Assembly: GCA_009469685.1 (NCBI GenBank)
Contig: SSTA01000224.1
Coordinates: 1-14,750, forward strand
Source: Azonexaceae bacterium
GTDB taxonomy: Bacteria; Pseudomonadota; Gammaproteobacteria; Burkholderiales; Rhodocyclaceae
DNA length: 14,750 nucleotides
Direction: 5' to 3'
In this document: positions 1 through 6,740 of the stretch, one piece after another
Numbering within the stretch: position 1 is the stretch's first letter
How the letters are laid out: the number at the start of each line of letters is the position of its first letter
The notes under the pieces: generated by a model
Databases searched by the model: none
Told to the model about the DNA's origin: nothing
The model's input: the letters and a program-made list of their open reading frames with translations, nothing else
Program-made: the position numbers and the translations under genes

Positions 1-122
1 GACGGCGCATTATTGGCGGCAGCGCCCCCGCCGTCAAGACCTGGACCGCTCGCGAGTCCTTGAATCGTGGGCGGTTCAGACACCCGGGCACCCCCCCGGC
101 CGGCGACCGGGGATCGGTCCGA
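1..122. other. Non-coding region downstream of the FecR gene, with inverted repeats
   Basis: I see no convincing gene here. Three inverted repeats are visible. A 7-bp perfect repeat (GACGGCG at 1-7, CGCCGTC at 29-35) encloses a 4-bp GGCG/CGCC stem. A 6-bp GC stem pairs 94-99 with 107-112. A 5-bp repeat, GATCG/CGATC at 112-124, overlaps the fecR stop codon. None is followed by a T-tract on the minus strand, so a classic rho-independent terminator is not supported, although the hairpins could stabilise the 3' end of the operon mRNA. Confidence 0.4.
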
Positions 123-1382
123 TCACCGCTGCGTGGTCTCCGCCCGAACGGCAACCCAGGCGCCATCGCGCAGTTGCAGCCGATACGACTCGGTGGATTC
201 GAATCGGTAAGGCTTGCCCGATTGTTTTCCCTGCTCGACCACCGCGGATTTGACCCAGATCTCGCCGCAATTCCCGGCGGGAACGCTCGGATCGAACCCC
301 GCCTTCAAGGACAGCCGCTTCTGGCGGTAATCGGTCAGACCTGAGACCGCCGCCACAGTACTATCCGCCATCTCCTGCCGACTGAGGTCTAGGGTCGTTC
401 TGCCGCCTTCGGGATTCCGCACGGAGGCTCGGACGCTGGCATCCGTGGCAAAAAGGGCGACAACCGCGGCAGGATCGCGTCGAACGATGGCAGTGTCGAG
501 TTGGGCGAGCCACTTGCGGGCCACGGTTTGAGGCTGGCATTCGTCGGCCGTCGGGGGCGGCACATGGGGCGTAACTTCTGCACCGCGCTTCTTCTGGGCC
601 AGTTGTTTCTGGCCGGCGGCATCGGCATCGGGCGAATAGGCATCAAGCTCCGCATCGAAGGCCCCGGGAACGTAAAACCCGGGCACGCGATCGAGAATCA
701 CCGGCAAGAGCAGGGTCATCAGCGCCCGGGTCCTTTGCTGCTTGCCGGAAGCTCTGACGAAACCCACCTTGCCCGGATCGATATCGACGCTCTTTCCTGC
801 GGATTCGAGAGTCGTCCCCCCGCGATTCACCTTGTCGTAGGTTCCCTGGCGATAGATGCCGTCGGCGCTGTCCACATCGGCGTCGAGGACGAAGGGCTCG
901 TGGTCGGTTCCGCGAATCCCGATGGTGGCGGTCGGCGTGACGACCTGGTGACTATCGCGGCCAAAACTCCCCACCCAACCGGAGATAATGCGCAGGGAAC
1001 CCACGAAGAGCCGCATCACGAATCCGTCGCCGCGCTCGCCCCGCGCCGAGAAGCGCTCGGCGACGAATTCGGTGCGCGGACGCACGGCGATCATCCCGGC
1101 GTCGTCGGTCTTGAGAACCGCTTCTCCCGTCGGGCCGGCGCGCAATCGTTCCCTGACAAAGACGAGGTCGCCTTCCCGCAGGGCTCGCTCGCGGCCGCCA
1201 CTGCTGGCAACGACGTCTCCCTTAAGGCGCCACACCAGGGCGTAGCGCAGGCCAATCGGCTCGGCGCCGGGCGCACCCTCCGCCGCTTGCGCGGGTGGAA
1301 CCCCGGCCAGAGAGAAGGCGAATGCGATCATCCAAACAAGACGAAGCGCCGCAAGAAGGGAAACCAATTTGTATCGGGCCAT
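123..1382 (-). CDS. Exported FecR-domain protein with NTF2/SnoaL-like C-terminal region
   Basis: This is a 419-aa protein. Residues 1-33 look like a signal peptide with cleavage near AQA. A FecR-type domain follows at about 45-210, with the characteristic motif VVTPTATIGIRGTDHE at 147-162. After a charged Ala/Gln/Lys linker (240-280), residues 284-419 resemble an NTF2/SnoaL-like fold: a helix holding 'AIVRRDPAAVVALFATDA', then alternating strands ending in 'ESYRLQLRDGAWVAVRAE'. That second assignment is from pattern only. The ATG at 1382 is chosen over the TTG at 1385 because GGAGG lies 7 nt before it. It is the last gene of the CHAT-tpsA-tpsB-fecR operon, 21 nt after the tpsB stop. Classical FecR is an inner-membrane anti-sigma regulator. 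This protein has no N-terminal anti-sigma region and no neighbouring sigma factor, so it is more likely a periplasmic or envelope accessory protein whose ligand is unknown. Confidence 0.85.
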   Translation of the reverse strand: MARYKLVSLLAALRLVWMIAFAFSLAGVPPAQAAEGAPGAEPIGLRYALVWRLKGDVVASSGGRERALREGDLVFVRERLRAGPTGEAVLKTDDAGMIAVRPRTEFVAERFSARGERGDGFVMRLFVGSLRIISGWVGSFGRDSHQVVTPTATIGIRGTDHEPFVLDADVDSADGIYRQGTYDKVNRGGTTLESAGKSVDIDPGKVGFVRASGKQQRTRALMTLLLPVILDRVPGFYVPGAFDAELDAYSPDADAAGQKQLAQKKRGAEVTPHVPPPTADECQPQTVARKWLAQLDTAIVRRDPAAVVALFATDASVRASVRNPEGGRTTLDLSRQEMADSTVAAVSGLTDYRQKRLSLKAGFDPSVPAGNCGEIWVKSAVVEQGKQSGKPYRFESTESYRLQLRDGAWVAVRAETTQR

Positions 1383-1403
1383 CAACGGGCCTCCACCAGG
1401 GGA

Positions 1404-3092
1404 TCAAAAGAAATTGTAGCTGACTTGCAGATGGACGCCGTCATCCTGGAGGTTTCCACCCTGACGGCTCACCGAATCAGGATGCGCAAGCCGCCGAGCC
1501 AAGGCAAGATCGACCGCGACCCCCTGCCAGCGGGCGCAGGCTGCGAGTCCCGCCGACGAAATGACGGTAGCCTGTTCATTCCGGTTCTTCCCGCGCCCCC
1601 AGTCGAAGAAGGGAATCAGGTTCAGACTGCCCCCATCGCCGCGCAGGACGGGTATGTCCAGCTCGACGTTGGCCACCGTACCCTCATCGCGGATCAACTG
1701 GTTTTCCCGATAACCCCGCACGGTGTAGACACCGCCAACGGCCATCCGGTCAATGGAGGGCAGATTGGCGGAAGTGCCTTGGCGGCTGCCGCGCAAAACC
1801 AGCTGAGTGCCATTGTCGAGCAGGCGCCTCGCGTACTGGATCTGGCCCAGCCAGATGCGGTAATCATGGTCGGGCTGTACGGTCGTGGTGGCGGGCAGCA
1901 AAGCCGACGGATCCTGGAGGTTGTTATGGGCCTGGGTGAGGGTATAGCGCAGCGCCAGGGCCTGATTTTCGGTGCGATAGCCGTATTCCTGCCAGAAACG
2001 CCAGGCGCGCACCTTGGTAACGCCATCCGGCTCACCGGCGGAAAAACTGAAGGGACGACCGAGCAAGGTAGTCCGGTTCTCCCGGAAGACGCGGTTGATG
2101 CCGACGGTGAATTTATGGGCCAATGTTTCGACCAAATTCTGGCTGACCCCCAAGTCCGTACTATCGAGGACACTGCGGATGTCGAGGGCGCGGAGGGGCT
2201 CCTCGACCACCGCCGAGCGGCCGTGGTCGTACTGGATCGAGAGGAGGGTCCCACGCTGGGTGAGAGGAATCCTCCAGCCCAGGTTGTAGCGGGTACTGGG
2301 ATCGGAGGTCGTCGACTGCTGCCAGGTGGCGTCGAAGACATCGCCGCGACCGGTGACATTGCGCACCAATCCGGTGAGGCCGATTCCCTCGGAACCGATG
2401 GAAGGAGGCCGATAGTTGTTGGCGAAAGCGGTCAGCCGGTAGGGCTGCGCCCGCGTCGCCACAAGGTCGAGCACCGCTTCCCCGGGTCTCTGGCCGGGAA
2501 CGAGGCGGGCGTTGATGCGCTCGAAGAGCGGATCTTCAAGCAACAGGAGGAAACGTTCCCGCAAATCCTCGACATTGAGGACGGCATTTTCGTCGCGCAC
2601 CAGGCGACGCACGACATAGTCTTCGTCGAGTCGTTCGAGCCCCGTGAGGCGAATGGCGCTCAGTCGCCCCTCGACGATATCGACGTCCAGAATGCCATCC
2701 CGCACCTCGCCCAGCAGCGCTCCCGAATTGACATAGCCCCGCTCGACATAGTGGCGCGTCAGCGCCTGGCGCAGGGTCTCCAGATCGGCATCCCCGAGTT
2801 CCCGCCCCAGAAATGGCGCGGCCACCGCCGCCAGATCGCCGGAAACAATGACCGTATTGCCGCGGAAGGCCACCTCCCGCAACACCAGCCGGCGTGCCAC
2901 CGGCCGAGCGACTTCATGAGGCGCCGAGGGAACCGTCGGGAGAATGAAAGCCTCCCCGGGAGCTGATTTCTGGTAGTCGGGAGCCTGCGGGGGCCTGACG
3001 TTGAGATGGTCTGAGGTATCGGCAATCAGTGCCGACGGCAGCATCAGCAGGACAGCCACACTGGCTGCGGAAATAGGGCGAACGCAATGCAT
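1404..3092 (-). CDS. TpsB outer-membrane transporter of a two-partner secretion system (ShlB/FhaC/HecB family)
   Basis: This 562-aa protein is the pore expected to export the adjacent TpsA protein across the outer membrane. Residues 1-24 form a signal peptide (cleavage near LIA-DT). A Pro-rich linker leads to POTRA1 at about 67-142 (from RLVLREVAFRGNT to VDIVEGRL) and POTRA2 at about 143-213. The rest is a beta-barrel of alternating strands. It contains the L6-loop motif VRGY at 458-461, in the context GGVYTVRGYRENQ, and ends in a C-terminal Phe (VSYNFF), as expected for recognition by the BAM machinery. The length is typical of the family. The frame is open for 58 codons upstream, but that stretch lies inside tpsA and lacks a signal peptide. 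The ATG at 3092 shares its A with the tpsA TGA stop (TGATG), which indicates translational coupling. The family assignment is firm. Confidence 0.94.
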   Translation of the reverse strand: MHCVRPISAASVAVLLMLPSALIADTSDHLNVRPPQAPDYQKSAPGEAFILPTVPSAPHEVARPVARRLVLREVAFRGNTVIVSGDLAAVAAPFLGRELGDADLETLRQALTRHYVERGYVNSGALLGEVRDGILDVDIVEGRLSAIRLTGLERLDEDYVVRRLVRDENAVLNVEDLRERFLLLLEDPLFERINARLVPGQRPGEAVLDLVATRAQPYRLTAFANNYRPPSIGSEGIGLTGLVRNVTGRGDVFDATWQQSTTSDPSTRYNLGWRIPLTQRGTLLSIQYDHGRSAVVEEPLRALDIRSVLDSTDLGVSQNLVETLAHKFTVGINRVFRENRTTLLGRPFSFSAGEPDGVTKVRAWRFWQEYGYRTENQALALRYTLTQAHNNLQDPSALLPATTTVQPDHDYRIWLGQIQYARRLLDNGTQLVLRGSRQGTSANLPSIDRMAVGGVYTVRGYRENQLIRDEGTVANVELDIPVLRGDGGSLNLIPFFDWGRGKNRNEQATVISSAGLAACARWQGVAVDLALARRLAHPDSVSRQGGNLQDDGVHLQVSYNFF

Positions 3093-6000
3093 CAGCTGCT
3101 GCACCTCGCGGCGACAAGCGCCAGGGGGATGGGATGAAGACTGCCCTGAACCTGAGCGGGCACCTGCGGAACTGCAAGGCCGTCGGCCCCCAGAAAGTCC
3201 CGCGCCGCGGGGGCGAACCCACCGCGGCCGGCCTGGACCAGCGAACTGCCGGCTCCCAGCCGGCAAGGACTGCGGCCAAGCTCACCGGTATTGATGGAGC
3301 GTGCCGTCAGGCCCGTCAGACTGCCGGAAATATCGAGAACCGGCGCCGTCACCGCAATGGTTCCGCTGAATCCGTCGGGTGCGGCCGCTTGGATGACGTT
3401 ATAGCCGAACACTCCCGGCAGGAATGGAAGTACGGTGCTGCCGCCTAGGAAGAGGCTGTTGCCGCTGGGCATGAGCAACTGCACGTCGATATTGACATTG
3501 CCGCCGCTCGCGCTGGCGGCTGCGGTATTTGCCTGGATGAATCCGGTATTGAGAACAAGGCCTAGGGCCTGGATCGTGATGTCGCCACCGTTGCCATTGA
3601 GAAGGCCGGTGACGGAGGTGGTGATCTGGGAATTCTCCAGCACGACGAAGGCATTGGGTCCCAGAATGGAGATGGCGCCCCCGTCCCCATCCACCGAACT
3701 GGTGGAAATGCTGCTCGGATCGAGAAAGAGCAGCTTGCCGACATTGACGACGATATCGCTGGCGGCCACGTTGCCGGTCGAGGCCGCGGTGATCGATGCA
3801 TCCTGCAACTCGACGACCGGCGCCGTGACGGTCAGGCGGGTCGGCGTCAAGAGCGAGGGATCAAAGACATTGGCTTCGTTGGCGATGGAGAGGGTACCCC
3901 CATTCGCCAGGGTAATCCGGTCAGAGGCAGTCACCGAAACCGTTCCTGTCTGGCCGGAACTGAACGCCCAGGCCTTACTGGAGATGGTCGATCCAGGCCC
4001 GTCGACCCTGAGACTGCCGACGTCCACGTTCACATTGCCTGCCCGGCCGAAGGAGTAGGTGTCCGAAGATACCGACCCTCCGTTGATGACGGCCATGGCG
4101 CCATCGACGCGAACGCTGACCGAACCGGCGTCGCCATCGCCCAATGCATCGCTCGAAATAAAGGTCAGGCCACCTTGCCCGTCGACGACCAGCGATCCGG
4201 CATGGACGTTTACGTTGCCCGCGTGACCAATCGAGTAGGTGTCGGAAGACACCGAGGCCCGGTTGGTCACCCGCATCGCACCTGCAACCTGAACGCTGAC
4301 CGAACCCGCATCGCCACCGCCGAGCGCATCGCTGGAGATATAGGTCGGATTCCCAAAACCGTCGGCATTGAGCGACCCGGCAGTGACCGTCACGTTTCCG
4401 GCACTTCCGAAGGAATACGAATCGGACGACACCTGGGCGCGATCCAGCACATTCATCGCCCCAGCGACGCGAACACTCACTGAACCCGCATCTCCGCTGC
4501 CCCGGGCGTCGCTGGAAATCTGGCTGAGTCCTTCGACGGTCAGGCTGTCGGCGCTTACCTCCACGTTACCGCCCAATCCGAAGGCGAAGGTATTGGACGA
4601 AACCAAGGCGCCGTTGGACAAGCGCATTGGACCCGTCACCGTGACATTGAGTGCTCCTGCATTGCCGTCGCCGCGGGCTTCGCTGAGAATATCGCCGTCA
4701 TCGAGGACAAGGGAAGCGGCGCGCACCGTCACCCCTCCCGCATCGCCCAGCGACGTCGCGCTCGACGAGATGGCCGAATTGTTGAGAACGGTGAGGCTAC
4801 CGCCGACACGCACATCCACCGGGCCGGCGTTGCCGACTCCTGTCGAATCGCTGGAAATCTTGGATTCGTCATCCAGATAAAGACTCCCCGCGCGGACCAT
4901 CACGCTTCCTGCGTTACCGAACCCGAGGGCATTTGATGAAATCTTGCCGCGGCCGAACAGGTAGGCCGCCCCGCTGACCTGCACATCCACGGAACCGGCA
5001 TTGCCATCACTGCGCGCCTCGCTCGAAATCTTGGCATCGGTGTCCAGCACCAGACTTGCCGAACGCACGAACACATTGCCCGCCAGTCCGGTCGCATAGG
5101 AATCCGAGGAAATCGCCGCGCCGTTCGCCAGGGCCATGGCACCGCCGACCCGCACGTCGACGGAACCAGCGTTGCCGTAGCCCACAGCGTCGCTCGAGAT
5201 ATAGGCCACGGAGCTGTAATCCCCGTCCATGAGGAGCGAACCCGCGCTGACGGAGACATTGCCCGCCCTTCCCCCCGGCAAGCCGCCGCTAAAGGAATCC
5301 GACGAAATGTGTGCCCGGTTCAGAATGCTCATCTGGCCCGCCACATTCAGGGTCATGGATCCGGCGTCGCCATTGCCATAGGAATCGCTGGAAATCTTGG
5401 CGAAGAACCCCTGGCCATCCACGACCAGGCTGCCGGCGGTGACCGAAATATCGCCCGCATGCCCGTCGAAATAGGTGTCTGACGACACTCTACCGCCATT
5501 GACCACGGCCATCGCGCCACGAACCGTAACCGAGAGCGAGCCGGCGTTTCCGTAGCCCAAGGCGTCGCTGGAAATTTCCGCCGCTCCGGCCCCCGCGCCT
5601 TCGAGAGTCAACGATCCCGCAGTGACCGTTACCGATCCGGCATTGGCGGTATCCCAGGTGTCCGAGGCGATCGAAGCCCCGTCGGCAATCGTCAGATCCC
5701 CGTAGACCTTGACCGTGACCGCGCCTGCATTGGCCGTACTTCCGGGAAGCGCGCTGCTCCGGATCACGGAACGCTCGACAAGGGCCTCGCCTGCCGCAAT
5801 ATGCACGTCACCGCCGTGAATGGCGCCGCTGCCCGAACCGTCGATAAGGCTTCCATTCGCGAGCCACAGCGCGCCCCGAGCATCAGGCAGCGTCCCGGTC
5901 ATCCCCACTTCCCGAGCCCCTGGATTGCCCAGGGCCACGACCCGCACTTCCCCGCCCTGGCTGGCCAGGGTGCCACTGTCCATGAGCACGTCGCCGGCCA

Positions 6001-6652
6001 CTACGCTGAGAGGTTGCGCGACGGTCGCCAGCGACGCTCCGTCGACGACGGCGACCGTCCCGCGGTTGCTTCCCAGAAATCCGAAGGCCTCCGGCGCGGC
6101 GCTGGAAAAGGTGCTGGCCTGGGCTGTGGAAGCGTAGAACTTGCCGTCGGCAAATTTGATGTAATCGGCGGTACTGACGTGGAACGCTCCCGGAACGTCA
6201 AGGGCCGCGCCTGCCCCGAAGGTCACCCCGGCCGGGTTGATGAAGAAGAGGTTCGGGGAACTTCCTGTTCCCCCAGGATCGACCCCCAACAGCCCATTGA
6301 TGGTCGACGCCGAACCGCCGCTCACCCGCGTAATGACGTTGGTCGCCGGCGCCGCAAGGGTGAACAGGGCACCGTCTCCACTGCCGACGCTGAAGCCGGA
6401 AAAACTCTGGAATACATTGTTGCCGGCCCGCCGACCATAGCTTTCGGGAATGGCGATGAGGTTGTAGGTCACCCCGCTGCGGGTCACGGTTCCCGAAGGA
6501 ACCAGCGCAGTCAGGGGACCGCTGCCCACGCTACCGTCGCGAACGATGTTGGATGCTCCCCAGGCCGGCAATCCCGCCATTGAGAACGGCAGGGCGACGC
6601 ACAGCGCCGACCAGGGCAGAGAGCAGTTGAAACGGAACGGAAGTCGTGTCAT
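3092..6652 (-). CDS. TpsA exoprotein: filamentous-haemagglutinin-type secreted adhesin with tandem repeats
   Basis: This is a 1186-aa secreted protein. Residues 1-33 form a signal peptide ending LPAWGA. The TPS secretion domain spans about 34-260 and carries NPAGVTFG at 139-146, the counterpart of the NPNG-type motif. Residues 297-889 are repetitive: one degenerate pair, then nine double units of 56-65 aa alternating 'ISSDA.G.GDAGSVSV.V.GAM' with 'VSSDTYS.G.AGNV.V.AGSL', consistent with a long beta-helix. Residues 890-1120 are non-repetitive beta-rich sequence. The tail has CRLGAGSSLVQAGRGG from 1130, a form I recall from the C-termini of related TpsA proteins. The only mature cysteines are C1130 and C1184. 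The ATG at 6652 is preferred over the TTG at 6670 because GAGG lies 6-7 nt upstream. The gene sits between an exported CHAT protein and its TpsB. The role as an adhesin or exoprotein is inferred from the family, and the target is unknown. Confidence 0.92.
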   Translation of the reverse strand: MTRLPFRFNCSLPWSALCVALPFSMAGLPAWGASNIVRDGSVGSGPLTALVPSGTVTRSGVTYNLIAIPESYGRRAGNNVFQSFSGFSVGSGDGALFTLAAPATNVITRVSGGSASTINGLLGVDPGGTGSSPNLFFINPAGVTFGAGAALDVPGAFHVSTADYIKFADGKFYASTAQASTFSSAAPEAFGFLGSNRGTVAVVDGASLATVAQPLSVVAGDVLMDSGTLASQGGEVRVVALGNPGAREVGMTGTLPDARGALWLANGSLIDGSGSGAIHGGDVHIAAGEALVERSVIRSSALPGSTANAGAVTVKVYGDLTIADGASIASDTWDTANAGSVTVTAGSLTLEGAGAGAAEISSDALGYGNAGSLSVTVRGAMAVVNGGRVSSDTYFDGHAGDISVTAGSLVVDGQGFFAKISSDSYGNGDAGSMTLNVAGQMSILNRAHISSDSFSGGLPGGRAGNVSVSAGSLLMDGDYSSVAYISSDAVGYGNAGSVDVRVGGAMALANGAAISSDSYATGLAGNVFVRSASLVLDTDAKISSEARSDGNAGSVDVQVSGAAYLFGRGKISSNALGFGNAGSVMVRAGSLYLDDESKISSDSTGVGNAGPVDVRVGGSLTVLNNSAISSSATSLGDAGGVTVRAASLVLDDGDILSEARGDGNAGALNVTVTGPMRLSNGALVSSNTFAFGLGGNVEVSADSLTVEGLSQISSDARGSGDAGSVSVRVAGAMNVLDRAQVSSDSYSFGSAGNVTVTAGSLNADGFGNPTYISSDALGGGDAGSVSVQVAGAMRVTNRASVSSDTYSIGHAGNVNVHAGSLVVDGQGGLTFISSDALGDGDAGSVSVRVDGAMAVINGGSVSSDTYSFGRAGNVNVDVGSLRVDGPGSTISSKAWAFSSGQTGTVSVTASDRITLANGGTLSIANEANVFDPSLLTPTRLTVTAPVVELQDASITAASTGNVAASDIVVNVGKLLFLDPSSISTSSVDGDGGAISILGPNAFVVLENSQITTSVTGLLNGNGGDITIQALGLVLNTGFIQANTAAASASGGNVNIDVQLLMPSGNSLFLGGSTVLPFLPGVFGYNVIQAAAPDGFSGTIAVTAPVLDISGSLTGLTARSINTGELGRSPCRLGAGSSLVQAGRGGFAPAARDFLGADGLAVPQVPAQVQGSLHPIPLALVAARCSS
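3986..5575 (-). repeat. Nine tandem double repeats inside tpsA (period about 170-195 bp)
   Basis: Aligning the translation by eye gives nine consecutive double units of 60, 65, 57, 57, 56, 57, 60, 60 and 58 codons. Each holds two roughly 28-30-residue half-units starting with a (V/I)SSD-type motif and containing AG(S/N)V. The last three (3986-4519) are the most alike in both protein and DNA. For example, recurring strings such as 'ACCGAACC(C/G)GC(A/G)TCGCCA' and 'TAGGTGTC(C/G)GAAGA(C/T)ACCGA' suggest recent duplication. Central units (pairs 4-6) are the most diverged. A weaker pair precedes the array (about 5576-5764). Confidence 0.85.
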
Positions 6653-6740
6653 GAATGACCTCGCAGGCAAACATCAAACTTGGCCAGCGCCTCCCGTTCT
6701 TTCCGGAAGATCGCTCCGCAAGGCGAAATTCCTGGCGCCC

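Noticed and set aside
94..112. A rho-independent terminator after fecR
   Set aside because: The GC stem is present but the minus strand continues with a G-run and no T-tract.
123..1382. A classical FecIR iron-signalling system
   Set aside because: There is no sigma factor gene, no TonB-dependent receptor and no anti-sigma N-terminus.
501..2966. An 821-codon open frame on the plus strand opposite fecR and tpsB
   Set aside because: It is antisense to two genes with clear domains, and its product has no signal, domain or composition typical of a protein. Long antisense frames are common where third-position GC is high.
3093..3266. An extended N-terminus of tpsB
   Set aside because: The 58 extra codons are Arg/Pro/Gly-rich, lie inside the tpsA tail and would bury the signal peptide. 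The ATG at 3092 gives a standard TpsB.
3986..5575. A CRISPR array, suggested by regular repeats
   Set aside because: The period is about 170-195 bp, the repeats are in frame, degenerate and coding, and there are no unique spacers or cas genes.
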